In this document: positions 33,898-43,865 of the stretch, one piece after another | Numbering within the stretch: the stretch's first letter is position 1 | Layout of the letters: every line of letters begins with the position of its first letter | From: Acinetobacter amyesii | Lineage (GTDB): Bacteria; Pseudomonadota; Gammaproteobacteria; Pseudomonadales; Moraxellaceae | Length of the DNA: 64,000 nt | Reading direction: 5' to 3' | NCBI RefSeq assembly: GCF_002018365.1 | Contig: NZ_MVKX01000007.1 | Coordinates: 124,001-188,000, forward strand | The notes under the pieces: generated by a model | Databases searched by the model: none | Told to the model about the DNA's origin: nothing | What the model saw: the letters and a program-made list of their open reading frames with translations, nothing else | Translations under genes and position numbers: made by a program

Positions 33898-35134
33898 TTT
33901 TTATCTCCTCTAATGGCGCAGCTATGTAAGTAGCTATTGAAGAGCTACCCTCAACCATGGGGTGAATAAGAATCGTCGATGCTAAATCGATATCACTTGT
34001 GATTGATGGGCTTGTTGTGTGTGTATTTGCCGGTGTGTTTGTGTTTGAGTAGCGACACAAATATGCACCATAACAATACCCCATAAACTGTCGTGTTTCT
34101 TGAAGCTGCACAGCGATCGGATACGCAGATGTTGTGTTAAAGTCTTCAATTGAGCTGGGATAAAAAGAGTTATAAGCATTATTAGTATCAACTAATTTGT
34201 AATTAGAAACAGAGAGATTTGTGTTATTGTTAAAATCAACCTTATAGTTGCCAACCCACGCCTCACCATAGCCAGTTACACTTGATACACTGTATTGATA
34301 AGCTTGACCATAAGCTGATCGTGTTGCATCTCCATTGGAGGATTTCCAACCTATAAGCACTGGATATTTTAATTTCTCATGTGAATTGCTATGTGGTAAA
34401 AATCCATTTACAGAAGCTCGCCAAGACGAGGTTGATTGCCAGTTCAATGCTAAAAAATGATACTTACTACCGATGATTTTAAATTCACCGAATATCGAAT
34501 ACCCTTGACTAAATGAATAATTGTCGTAAGAAGCAGTACGAGAGTCTGTGAAATCCCATGAGAACTTTTCAGGAGAAGCAATATTTTTGGTGGATTGTAA
34601 ACAATTAGGATCATTAATATTTCCGGTTATTACATCATAAGATTTACCAATGCACGGGGATATATTTGATCGTCGGGCCGAGTTATTTTCAAAACAGAGT
34701 CGTATGTAAAAGTCAGTCTCATCCAAGTGCTTAAACTTATAGATGTGAATATTTAGTTGTTCATAAACCAGTTCCCATCCTAAGGGCGCGACAATTGTTG
34801 TAAACCCTCCTGCTATTGATATTGGCGCATCGTCAATTGTAACGGTCAACGAGGTTGCGGCAACACTATCAATTACAAACTCCCCACCGTGAATTGCCGC
34901 TAAAGGCCCAGAGGTGACTTTCAACACACGATCAGCGACATAGCCATGGGAGACACCATACTCAAATGTCACTTGATTGCCCGCCACAGAAACACTTGCT
35001 ACAGTTTGCAAGTTGTAGCCTAGAGCCAATATACGTTTAAAACGATCGGGGAATAAAGTTTTTGAACCGGCACAAAAATCCAAACCCACATCAGAAAAAT
35101 CAAATAATTTAGTTTGTGTTTGCTTCATCGCCAT
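33890..35134 (-). CDS. Phage tail protein, hypothetical
   Basis: A 414-residue late gene between tail structural genes. Residues 35-110 (VASVSVAGNQVTFEYGVSHGYVADRVLKVTSG) look like an immunoglobulin-like repeat as seen in tail proteins; residues 150-390 are rich in Ser, Asn and aromatic residues, possibly receptor- or surface-binding. No clear family. Either of two near-adjacent ATGs (residues 1 or 3) could be the start. Confidence 0.65.
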   Translation of the reverse strand: MAMKQTQTKLFDFSDVGLDFCAGSKTLFPDRFKRILALGYNLQTVASVSVAGNQVTFEYGVSHGYVADRVLKVTSGPLAAIHGGEFVIDSVAATSLTVTIDDAPISIAGGFTTIVAPLGWELVYEQLNIHIYKFKHLDETDFYIRLCFENNSARRSNISPCIGKSYDVITGNINDPNCLQSTKNIASPEKFSWDFTDSRTASYDNYSFSQGYSIFGEFKIIGSKYHFLALNWQSTSSWRASVNGFLPHSNSHEKLKYPVLIGWKSSNGDATRSAYGQAYQYSVSSVTGYGEAWVGNYKVDFNNNTNLSVSNYKLVDTNNAYNSFYPSSIEDFNTTSAYPIAVQLQETRQFMGYCYGAYLCRYSNTNTPANTHTTSPSITSDIDLASTILIHPMVEGSSSIATYIAAPLEEIKIA

Positions 35135-35186
35135 ATTCTTTTACTCATAAAAAAGACCGCAATTGCGGCCATATTTGAATTGGATT

Positions 35187-36803
35187 TTAAACAACACGGT
35201 CAATATCACCGCGCAACATAATCTGGAATGAATCCGAAATTACAGCAGGTTCAGACTGTTTTACTGTTCGAATCACCCATACTGGAAAGTTACAAGCAAT
35301 GGTATTAAATCGCAAAACGTTACCATTGGCCCAACCGCTCCCCCAACCTTCTTTTTTAATTACAAAGTAAGGTGCGCCAGTCACTGGGTTAATTGGAGAA
35401 AAGTCAGTGTTAATAGTTCCTGTTGCAATTTGACCGGTATATTCACCCACACACTTAAAGTTAGTGCCATCAGTAAACTGAATATACCAGTGTTCCTGAA
35501 TTGCACCCTTATTGGTGACCTGAATGGGATACAGTGCATCATTGTAATTGGCACTAATCAAGGTACCAGTCGGCTCATCCAACCATTGATTCGACCAGGC
35601 CTGCTGCACGAATTTTCGAGTGTACCGTGCCTGCATATCATTGATGACCAATGCTGATCCAACGATTGTATTGTCCGAATCATAGTTATGGGTTAATGGT
35701 TTAGTAAAAGTGACTTGGCCATTAATTTGAACATCACGGATCTGCCCCATATCTTGATAACGATATTTGGCAGTTAATGGCTCAACCAAGCCCACCAGCG
35801 TAAAATCACCACCAAGCGTCACGCGACCATAATCATAATTAATGGTGTATAGGTCATAACCGACTTTTACGCCGTTTGCATCTTCAATCTCACACCACGC
35901 AATACGTTGGTCATTTAAATCATAAGTTGTTCCTGCAATTGCACTCGGTAACTCCTGCGACTTGGTTGAGCTTACAATACCAATACCACCTACTCGAAAA
36001 ATCGGCACACGACCATCGATCGGCAAACGTGTGGCTGATAAACCTAATAACTCAGAATCAATCGGCAGATAAGTATAAGCAATAGCGTTGTAGCGAACAC
36101 TTGAAGAATCTACCCACACTGGCACATTGATGTAAGTCTTACTCGCTTCTTCATATTCTAGTAGCGGATCATACCAATTATGTGCTTCTATCTCTGTACG
36201 ATTAGCAGCTGTGATTTCGGTTTTGGTATGGAAATAGATCTGCACAAATCCATTATCCCAGTTCACTTGGCCATGAGCACGAGATGTTTCAATCACCCCG
36301 TTTTCATCAGCATTCAATGTGAGCTGACCATGCTCAAGCGTGCCGACAACGACTGTCAATGACTGTACTCGCAGCGGAATGACCGGTGTGCGAAAGGCAA
36401 TCTTATTGATTGGCAATAAATCCGTTGTCGTGGTCAATGACTGCAATTGAATACTGTTGTCAGCATTCGGCGTCCAACTATCAATTTCAACAACACCTGT
36501 ACCATACTGAATCAAACCTGACTGAATACCTGAATTAGTGGCAGGATCCACATTGCGATACAGCAAACCAGAGCGGTCCAAGAAAGTATCCAATCCAACC
36601 TTAAAGCGAGCTGAACCCGTGAGAATCTGCTCATCAAAACCGGAGGACAAATCAACTTTGAGTTTATCTGCAGTAAACGTATGTGTAGCTGAATTTGAAC
36701 CCGAGGTATCGCGATATTGAACTTTAATATCAACAGTATGAAAGGCTTTTAAAGTAGTCTCGCTACCAACAATACTAGATGTTTGTGGACTATAAAAAGT
36801 CAT
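35187..36803 (-). CDS. Phage tail protein with repeated INY..G motifs
   Basis: A 538-residue structural protein rich in beta strands. It has pieces such as YTINYDYGRVTLGG and GQVNWDNGFVQIYF that also occur in the larger protein upstream, suggesting a shared repeat fold. It sits between the tape measure side and the tip proteins, and is likely part of the tail tip or baseplate-like complex. No enzymatic motif seen. Confidence 0.68.
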   Translation of the reverse strand: MTFYSPQTSSIVGSETTLKAFHTVDIKVQYRDTSGSNSATHTFTADKLKVDLSSGFDEQILTGSARFKVGLDTFLDRSGLLYRNVDPATNSGIQSGLIQYGTGVVEIDSWTPNADNSIQLQSLTTTTDLLPINKIAFRTPVIPLRVQSLTVVVGTLEHGQLTLNADENGVIETSRAHGQVNWDNGFVQIYFHTKTEITAANRTEIEAHNWYDPLLEYEEASKTYINVPVWVDSSSVRYNAIAYTYLPIDSELLGLSATRLPIDGRVPIFRVGGIGIVSSTKSQELPSAIAGTTYDLNDQRIAWCEIEDANGVKVGYDLYTINYDYGRVTLGGDFTLVGLVEPLTAKYRYQDMGQIRDVQINGQVTFTKPLTHNYDSDNTIVGSALVINDMQARYTRKFVQQAWSNQWLDEPTGTLISANYNDALYPIQVTNKGAIQEHWYIQFTDGTNFKCVGEYTGQIATGTINTDFSPINPVTGAPYFVIKKEGWGSGWANGNVLRFNTIACNFPVWVIRTVKQSEPAVISDSFQIMLRGDIDRVV

Positions 36804-36812
36804 AGAAATCCC

Positions 36813-38780
36813 CTAAGCGGTACCATAAGTAACAGCTGCTTCAAATTTGGTAATAAACTGCTTGTAAACGGTTTGCGGTGTGACTTCACAAAGACCAGTC
36901 GAATAATTAATTGATCCTTGAACAGCACCTCGACTATTCACTAAATTCCCCAGCGCGCTGGTTACTGGAACATCGGTGAGCAAAACATTGGTTTCAAAAT
37001 TTCCTGTCTCAGTAGACACAGGAATTTCCAACTCAACACTGTTGGGTTGAATCGCCGAACCAGTACCAATCGTGAATACCAACTTTTGACTCGAGTCCGG
37101 GATAACATCATTTTTGGTTTGCGTAAGCGAAGTACCGAAGTTATAGATCACATTAAAAGTTGTCGATTTCTGCGGTAACTTATTTGGGATGATCTTGCCT
37201 GTGCCTAATGCATAATTAATTGAACCCGTAGCATCGCCAGTAAATTTGCCTTGCGCATTCGAAGTAGCCGTTTTGGTTACACCTTCGAGCAACCAAGTAA
37301 TTGTCACCCCTGAAAAAATACTTGCGTGACCAAGATCAAACTCAAATGCAGCTTTATCTACACTCAGATTTGAGCGTATAAAAGTGACAATCGGTGTTCC
37401 CCAATTCAGCAGAATCACACTATCCACATCAGGCAATGCGCCTGCAGTTAAAAGCCATGATCCTGTCTCGTAATTGATCATGCCTGAACCAAAGGAGCTA
37501 TTTGCTGCTCTTAACTGCCCTGATCCATCGTCCTTGAGCTCGTAAAACTTACCTTGTGCCATATAGGAAATAGACAAAGCACCTGGCGCAGGAATCGGAA
37601 TCAACACACCTGACCAACTGGTACTTTGGTTATTCTGAGTCACTGGAATGGCACTATTTTGGTAATACTGATTTGGTGCAGCCGCTGGCTTGAACGTAAT
37701 GTTTAAACTCATATTGCCGGTTGGTGCAGTAGAGGTCCATTTCACCAGTCCACGCTGATAGTCGATCGTACCGACTTGTGTACCCAATGAGTTCTTGAGC
37801 AAACCACCTTGATCTGTGATTGACTGGCCTTGCATGCTAAATGACACAGAACTTGGCATTACAGCTGAACCTATATACAGGTTCTGACTTTCACTCACGA
37901 TTTGTGATGAGTAATTCACAGTAATCAAGCCATCACTACCCGGCACTAGCACAACACTTTCACCTGCCGCATTTACATCAATAATTGGTGTTTCACTTTG
38001 AGCAGATGGAATCAATTGAGTAAACATTGAATCAGCGTTAACCGTGTATTCACCCACGGACGCATTCGATGCCAATTGAGTAGATGAATAATACAAACCA
38101 GTATCAGCAACTAGCGTATCGCGAATAATAGTTTTAGATGCCTCGCCTGCATACCACTGACGTGCTGACAAGCCTACAATGTCACGCTCTAAAGGATCAT
38201 TGATTTGGTAAGTCGCAACTATGTATTCGATTCGTTCCTTATCAATCACCATGACTGATATACGTGTTTCAACTTTGGTAATTCGAACATACTGTTCAAA
38301 TTGAAGTGCTTTACCCTCATCTGAAATGAGTACGATCGTATCGCCAACATTTGCTTCAGTTTCTTCTGGGAACATCACGACTTGCAGTGATGACATACCC
38401 TGCCAATGTGTGTCTAGAGGTGTACCGGCAGTCTGACCACCTTTGGCCAAGTAGTTTTCAACTCGGTTTTGTGCAGCCTGGCGTTCGTCGGTCCATGATT
38501 CAGTGCTGAACAATAATGCTGATACGCTTGGATCCTTAGGAAGCTCTGAGACGAATACAGTGGCACCCATCAATAGATCAGTATCATCCGTGGTCACAGC
38601 CGGGAAGATTTTACGCATTGATACATCACCGACGGTACGATCTAGCTCGGAGATGTCATTGAATAGGTTGTTGCTCAACCCATCTTGTACAATCTGACCA
38701 TTATATTTCCCACCTCCGTCGCTATTATCGGTGTCACGCTCAGCGTGATAGATCACTAAATCTTTGGTTTCAATTGGCAT
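36813..38780 (-). CDS. Large phage tail protein with repeated xINYxxG motifs
   Basis: A 655-residue protein containing at least four copies of a strand motif G-(S/T/M)-I-(N/D)-Y-x-x-G followed by a hydrophobic strand: GTIDYQRGLVKWTS, GMINYETGSWLLTA, GSINYALGTGKIIP and GSINYSTGLCEVTP. It overlaps the upstream 134-residue gene by one base. This is probably a tail-tip or distal tail protein built from repeated beta domains; the precise role is unknown. Confidence 0.7.
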   Translation of the reverse strand: MPIETKDLVIYHAERDTDNSDGGGKYNGQIVQDGLSNNLFNDISELDRTVGDVSMRKIFPAVTTDDTDLLMGATVFVSELPKDPSVSALLFSTESWTDERQAAQNRVENYLAKGGQTAGTPLDTHWQGMSSLQVVMFPEETEANVGDTIVLISDEGKALQFEQYVRITKVETRISVMVIDKERIEYIVATYQINDPLERDIVGLSARQWYAGEASKTIIRDTLVADTGLYYSSTQLASNASVGEYTVNADSMFTQLIPSAQSETPIIDVNAAGESVVLVPGSDGLITVNYSSQIVSESQNLYIGSAVMPSSVSFSMQGQSITDQGGLLKNSLGTQVGTIDYQRGLVKWTSTAPTGNMSLNITFKPAAAPNQYYQNSAIPVTQNNQSTSWSGVLIPIPAPGALSISYMAQGKFYELKDDGSGQLRAANSSFGSGMINYETGSWLLTAGALPDVDSVILLNWGTPIVTFIRSNLSVDKAAFEFDLGHASIFSGVTITWLLEGVTKTATSNAQGKFTGDATGSINYALGTGKIIPNKLPQKSTTFNVIYNFGTSLTQTKNDVIPDSSQKLVFTIGTGSAIQPNSVELEIPVSTETGNFETNVLLTDVPVTSALGNLVNSRGAVQGSINYSTGLCEVTPQTVYKQFITKFEAAVTYGTA

Positions 38781-39184
38781 TACTCACTCCAAAATCTGAG
38801 CGTTAAATTCATAGGATCATCAAGTGATACTGGCGGGATTCCTTTAACGGGTGTGGCTTCTAAAGCACCATCAACATGATTAAAAACCACGTTAAATTTC
38901 CGTGTGTCATGCGCCCACTCAAACTGAATCTGAAACTGCTCATTGAGCACCGACCAGGCCTGCAACTTACGAACGACAGCTAATGAAGCCCACCCCATTC
39001 CACTGTCAGCTGGCTGCAAAGTAATTGGGCGCCCTGAGAGCTTGGTACCTTCCTGAATATTTGGTGTACCATCCATGGCGTACTCCAAAGACTGCTCTTT
39101 AGCCTTCCAGCTAAATTCATCAGACCAAAAAAAACCGTCTTCAATTGAGACGGCTTCTGCGGTTGAGATGCGTTTTATTTTCAT
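38780..39184 (-). CDS. Phage tail protein, 134 residues
   Basis: A 134-residue protein following the tape-measure gene with a 4-base overlap. Residues such as DGFFWSDEFSWKAKEQSLEYAMDGTPNIQEGTKLSGRPITL and FQIQFEWAHDTRKFNVVFNHVDGALEATPVKGIPP recall small distal-tail or tail-tip proteins found right after the tape measure. Likely a conserved member of this prophage family. Confidence 0.72.
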   Translation of the reverse strand: MKIKRISTAEAVSIEDGFFWSDEFSWKAKEQSLEYAMDGTPNIQEGTKLSGRPITLQPADSGMGWASLAVVRKLQAWSVLNEQFQIQFEWAHDTRKFNVVFNHVDGALEATPVKGIPPVSLDDPMNLTLRFWSE

Positions 39185-42100
39185 GTTGATTTACTCAATG
39201 TACCCAACTGTTTAAGCATCGCCTCAAGGCTTGATTGACTCTCAGGCGATCCTGCTAGTTTCACTGTTTCATTACCTAATTTGAGTTCATATGAAATACT
39301 CTTCGATGAAGCCCCTAAACTACTAGCTTTGGTAGATACATTATTAGGCGCATATTGCTGCATACGCTCTAATTCTCGATTCACTTGCTCTACGTTGCTT
39401 AAACCACCAAAGAAACCAAAGCCTGATGATTTATAGCCATTCACACCTTTGGTTCCTTCATAGATATCTTTCGCATGCTGTTTAGCAGCTGCATCCGAAT
39501 ATCCCATGGCTTTAAGCTCAGCTTCGATATCCTCGGCATTTTTAGCCATCTTGCCTTTGGTACCTTTTCGAGTCCCATGCATACCGCTTGAAGCAGCACT
39601 AACCGCTTCTTCCCACGCACTTCTAACCGAATCAGCCTCTTCACGACCAGTTTGGCCAAGGTTACGGAATCCATCTTCAGCACTACTAGAAGCACGGCGT
39701 ACACGATGAATTGATTCTTCAAGCTCGCCATAGCTTTTGACTGATGCTTTACCTGATGAATCAATTTGGACTTCAAGGCCAAGAGATGCAGCTTTGGCTT
39801 GAGTTGCAGCAATGACTGCCTGATCACCTGATGCTGCTGCAGCTTGCATAGTTCTCTCATACGCTTGTCGCAAGCTTTCAGCTGTAGCTTCTCCACTTGA
39901 TTGAATGGTATTGAAATCTGCTAAGGCACTTTGTGCTGCAAGCTTAAGCTGCTCTTTTGTTTTGATCCCAAGGCGTTCAAAAGCTTGTTCTACTGGGTCC
40001 AAGTCTGCTGGTAATTGGGATACTACTTGGCGTACTGCCAACATACCAAGTTCAACTTGTTTCGCAGACATCTGCCCTGTTTTACCAAACTCCTGAAGTT
40101 TTGATATTGCTAGATCTACTTCATTTTGGCTTTGAGCTGTTTCAAGCCACTTTAACCAGGCTTGATATACCGCCTCTCCAGCTGCTTCTCCCTTTAAGCC
40201 TAAAGCTTCAACATTATTAGCAAAATCATTTAGAACTTTTGCATTACTATTAAATGCTTCGGTAACACCATTCTTTAGCTCATATAGATCAAGTTTTAAT
40301 GTCGCCGCAGCTTTACGCGCTTTATCTGCTGACAGTGCTGCCTTTTCGGCACCTGTAGCATTTGCATCCCAAGTTTGAATAGCAACTTTCCCAGCTTCAT
40401 CCAAAGTGACGATGTAACCCTTCGTCATCAGATCAGCTTGCATTACACCATCCATTGCACCGTTATTGGCTGCAATCGCGGCTTCTGCATAGGCTTGAAC
40501 AGCATCTAACTTTTCTTGTTCATTTACCTTCTTCCCATCGAGTTCTCGCTGGCCTTCCAAGAGCAACTGGTCAACCAAGCTTTTAGCCTCAAGTAATGTT
40601 TGTGCATTCTTCTCTTCTTGGGTTTGCGCAGCTTCCTCTAACCGCTGCAAACCCTTAGATTCAAAGGCAACCGCATCCTTATCAGCCTCAGCGTAATATT
40701 CTTTAGCCTTGCTTTTCATCAAATCTGCATTTGATGCAAATTGCTTACTAACATCACCCCATGTGACTGCCGATAAGACACTATTCGCTGCTGATGCTAA
40801 GTCGAAGAATGCTCCTGCTAGGAGATTTACACCGATTTTTATTGCTGTTACGCCATCCGCAATAAAACCAAACGTAATAGATAGCCCTTGAAGTATTCGC
40901 TCAAGGAAACTAACTTGCTCTCCTGCTGCTGTTGCTTCACCTGTAAATGATGAAAGGACAGATAAAACATTGGTTAGCGATGTACTTAATATTTCTGTAA
41001 TTGTTTTACTCAAATCAGCAGTAACTACAACCACCTCTTTGATTGCATCGTAAGCACTTGATAGCGCAGATTTAAGGCTTTCAAAAATAGATACATCAAT
41101 AAATGAAAGCTGATCACCAATCCAAACAAAACCAGAGCCAACATCATTAAGTAGTATTTCAACAATACCCATATTATCAGCAAGAGTTACCAACCATTGC
41201 GCTACAGTTGCTGATGCCCCGTTCGCCTGATCCATGGTACCGATCAAAATTTGCCATTGTGTCGAAATACGCTGTAATGCATTTCCAATAGTTGTCGGAA
41301 ATTTCGCATAATCCGCCTCAATAGCCGCAGATTGTTTATGAAGGCCATTAATAACCTTCTCCGCAGTTAACTCACCATTCTCTGCCATCTTACGCAATTC
41401 ACTGGTGGTCACACCAAGTGACTGAGCCAAGGCTTTGGAAATCCCTGGCGCTTGTTCCATGATCGAGTTGAACTCGTCACCGCGAAGTACACCAGATTGC
41501 AAGGCCTGTGTAAGCTGAGTGATTGCAGCATCAGCCGAAGCAGCAGACCCACCACCTGTTTGGATGGCCATATTGATGGTTTTTGTGAGATCTAATGTTT
41601 GTTGCTGGGTCATTCCCATTTGCTTGCCAACGTCATTCACTTTCGTGAATAGGCCTGCTGTGGCGTCAAGGCTTGTATTTGTCATCAATGCGACTTGATG
41701 AACACCAGCCATGGCCTGGGTAAAATTACCGCTTTCACTTGTCGCAATGTTGATACGTGCTGAAAGATTTGTATATGAGTCAGCTACTTCTGCTAATTCT
41801 TTAATGCCAAGACCTATGCCAAGAGCAGCCATAGCACCAACAAGAGCCGTATACCCAGTCTTAAGTCCAGCAATACCTTTCTGAGCGGTTTGAGCAGCAT
41901 TATCAGTTTCTTTTAAATTATTATTTGCCCTGCCAACTTCAGCGTGAAAATCGTTAAATGCTTGGTCTGCTTGCTGAACTTCTTTTTCAAGTTGATCGAC
42001 TTGCCGCTGTGCGACTTCAATATCGGCTGGTGATGCATTTGTTTTGGAGAATGCCTCTAAATTTCGCTTAGCTTCGGTCAAGTCACTTTTTAATTGACCT

Positions 42101-42417
42101 AATGCTTTTTCAGCCTTATTCCCAAAATCAGTAAAATTACCTGCTGTGGATTTAGCATTATCCCCCGCATCCTGAATGATTCCAGTTGCAGCTGTTAGAG
42201 ATTGAGTTAATTTATCAGCTAATTCAGTCGTGCCCTTTGGAATGATATTCCCAACTTGGCCCGACGCCGCTTCTGAAGCCTGTTTAATTTTCTCTGATTC
42301 AGACTTAATTGAATCAAACAGTCTTTTCGTTACATCTTCGGACTGCTTTGCAGCAGATACCAGACCTTTACTATCGCCATCAAGAATAAGTTTGAACGTT
42401 AGATTTTTTCCGGACAT
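39181..42417 (-). CDS. Tape measure protein
   Basis: Determines tail length and is ejected with DNA. About 1078 residues from the ATG at 42417 (GAGG ribosome site; a TTG 12 bases upstream is less likely). A coiled-coil N-terminus (to about 185) precedes the conserved TMP domain: KELAEVADSYTNLSARINIATSESGNF, ADAAITQLTQALQSGVLRGDEFNSIMEQAP and ALAQSLGVTTSELRKMAENGELTAE (about 205-360). Hydrophobic segments lie near 425-600, and coiled coil follows. No lysozyme or peptidase domain is evident. Confidence 0.93.
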   Translation of the reverse strand: MSGKNLTFKLILDGDSKGLVSAAKQSEDVTKRLFDSIKSESEKIKQASEAASGQVGNIIPKGTTELADKLTQSLTAATGIIQDAGDNAKSTAGNFTDFGNKAEKALGQLKSDLTEAKRNLEAFSKTNASPADIEVAQRQVDQLEKEVQQADQAFNDFHAEVGRANNNLKETDNAAQTAQKGIAGLKTGYTALVGAMAALGIGLGIKELAEVADSYTNLSARINIATSESGNFTQAMAGVHQVALMTNTSLDATAGLFTKVNDVGKQMGMTQQQTLDLTKTINMAIQTGGGSAASADAAITQLTQALQSGVLRGDEFNSIMEQAPGISKALAQSLGVTTSELRKMAENGELTAEKVINGLHKQSAAIEADYAKFPTTIGNALQRISTQWQILIGTMDQANGASATVAQWLVTLADNMGIVEILLNDVGSGFVWIGDQLSFIDVSIFESLKSALSSAYDAIKEVVVVTADLSKTITEILSTSLTNVLSVLSSFTGEATAAGEQVSFLERILQGLSITFGFIADGVTAIKIGVNLLAGAFFDLASAANSVLSAVTWGDVSKQFASNADLMKSKAKEYYAEADKDAVAFESKGLQRLEEAAQTQEEKNAQTLLEAKSLVDQLLLEGQRELDGKKVNEQEKLDAVQAYAEAAIAANNGAMDGVMQADLMTKGYIVTLDEAGKVAIQTWDANATGAEKAALSADKARKAAATLKLDLYELKNGVTEAFNSNAKVLNDFANNVEALGLKGEAAGEAVYQAWLKWLETAQSQNEVDLAISKLQEFGKTGQMSAKQVELGMLAVRQVVSQLPADLDPVEQAFERLGIKTKEQLKLAAQSALADFNTIQSSGEATAESLRQAYERTMQAAAASGDQAVIAATQAKAASLGLEVQIDSSGKASVKSYGELEESIHRVRRASSSAEDGFRNLGQTGREEADSVRSAWEEAVSAASSGMHGTRKGTKGKMAKNAEDIEAELKAMGYSDAAAKQHAKDIYEGTKGVNGYKSSGFGFFGGLSNVEQVNRELERMQQYAPNNVSTKASSLGASSKSISYELKLGNETVKLAGSPESQSSLEAMLKQLGTLSKST

Positions 42418-42503
42418 AGCGAACCTCAAAATTTAGGCATTAAAAAAACCCACATATCTGTGGGTTTTCATGAAACTGTCTTAAAAAAAGATTTTTTAAT
42501 TAA

Positions 42504-43175
42504 TTACTTGCAAATCTGATCCCATACCTTTTGAAACTCTGAAGAATCCATATTCTCACCCTCAATCGCAACTATTGCGGAACTAGCGATAAATCTTCTA
42601 AATCCAGTATAGCCACCAAAAGAATTTTTACTGTTAACCTCACCACAGAAGCCATTTTGATTTCTAATGGTTGCGCTATCTGGATCTTTTAAAACGGAAA
42701 TTAGCGCTCTTTTGGCATCAATTTGCATTGATATTTCCTTATCATGCTGTTCCCTTTCATATATTTCTTGGGCTTCTTTTTCAGCTCTTTTAGCATCCCG
42801 TTCTTGTTGCAATTTTAACTCGGCTGCTGCACGCTGTTTACGTTCAGCGTCTTGCTTAACTAGTTCTGGACTCGCGGTTCCATTGGCTAGAGCTGCTTCT
42901 TCAGCATGTTTTAAAGTATTCCCTGATAAACTTAAAATGAGAATTGCAAATGCAGCAAACCACCCACCATGGATGGGAAATCCTGCAATTTCTCTAATTT
43001 TTTTATGAAATGGCGGTAGGACAGCAACCCCACCAACTACCATTAATAAGCTACCAAAAAAGCTATCCCCTATTAACGTTACGCCCCTTAAGATAAATAT
43101 TAGTCCCAATACCCATAAAATAGTCGATAAAATTTTACTCTTCACCCCAGCATCCTCAATATAATTATTGATCAC
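42504..43175 (-). CDS. Membrane protein inserted between tail genes (possible moron)
   Basis: A 223-residue protein with three hydrophobic segments (about 13-30, 36-52 and 68-86), a long charged coiled coil (110-150) and a C-terminal domain ALISVLKDPDSATIRNQNGFCGEVNSKNSFGGYTGFRRFIAS that I have seen as a recurring domain in small phage and bacterial envelope proteins. It separates the tape measure gene from the tail chaperone gene and is not structural. Superinfection exclusion is a reasonable but unproven role. Confidence 0.65.
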   Translation of the reverse strand: MINNYIEDAGVKSKILSTILWVLGLIFILRGVTLIGDSFFGSLLMVVGGVAVLPPFHKKIREIAGFPIHGGWFAAFAILILSLSGNTLKHAEEAALANGTASPELVKQDAERKQRAAAELKLQQERDAKRAEKEAQEIYEREQHDKEISMQIDAKRALISVLKDPDSATIRNQNGFCGEVNSKNSFGGYTGFRRFIASSAIVAIEGENMDSSEFQKVWDQICK

Positions 43176-43201
43176 ATATTAAGTGAAAATAGTAACTTAC
43201 C

Positions 43202-43792
43202 TCAATGTTTACTTAGCTCATCTTGGAACGTTAAGAAGCCTTTCTTATCCGCATGGTGCGCTGCCCGAATGATATTTGAATCAAACTTTCCTCGGCTGCG
43301 TTGATACTTTTCAGCCGCCTTTAAGTAGCCAACAAAAGCCCCATAGGTCATTTGCAAAATATCCTCATGTCGATGGCCATACGCTATCAAGTACTGGAAT
43401 GAATCAAACCAAGTTTGTTCAACACCACCTTTCTTCTTACGTATTTTAGGGCCTGGCTTAACGTCTTCTTTGAAATATGCACCATTTACTTCGATCACAT
43501 GTTTAAGCAGATGACTAAACTCCAAAGGATCTGATTCAGCGAGATCTAATAGCGACTCCATTTCAGTGTCTGTACACATTGAGCAAAGTTGAAATACATG
43601 AGCGCCATAATCTTTTACCAAGCCAGCGCCGATTAAATCTGAATAATCACTTTGCTTTAGGCTGTCACGAATAACTGATGCAATCGGTGACCAGATATCA
43701 AAGTTAAAAATTTGAAGTTGCTTCACTTCTACATCATTGCCAAGCACTTTAATTTTGATCGAGCGATTATTCGCTAAAAAGAAATCATTCAT
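43202..43792 (-). CDS. Tail assembly chaperone-like protein
   Basis: A 196-residue protein between the major tail tube and tape-measure genes, the position of tail assembly chaperones. The N-terminal IKIKVLGNDVEVKQLQIFNFD and following helical domain fit that class; the C-terminal part is basic. The start at ATG 43792 has an AGAG ribosome site; a longer frame to 43819 does not. A programmed frameshift product, typical for this gene in many phages, is not obvious because the next gene is the inserted membrane protein. Confidence 0.65.
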   Translation of the reverse strand: MNDFFLANNRSIKIKVLGNDVEVKQLQIFNFDIWSPIASVIRDSLKQSDYSDLIGAGLVKDYGAHVFQLCSMCTDTEMESLLDLAESDPLEFSHLLKHVIEVNGAYFKEDVKPGPKIRKKKGGVEQTWFDSFQYLIAYGHRHEDILQMTYGAFVGYLKAAEKYQRSRGKFDSNIIRAAHHADKKGFLTFQDELSKH

Positions 43793-43808
43793 GATTGAAT
43801 CTCTAAAA

Positions 43809-43860
43809 TTCAGGCACAAAAAAAGACGCTTAAGCGCCGTGGAGATTCTTTGTGCCTGAA
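43809..43860. terminator. 12-bp inverted repeat with nested hairpin after the tail tube gene
   Basis: TTCAGGCACAAA (43809-43820) and TTTGTGCCTGAA (43849-43860) are exact reverse complements, enclosing a second small palindrome GCTTAAGC (43828-43835). The A-run gives a U-tract on the minus strand. It lies just downstream of the major tail protein gene. Confidence 0.75.
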
Positions 43861-43865
43861 TGGGT

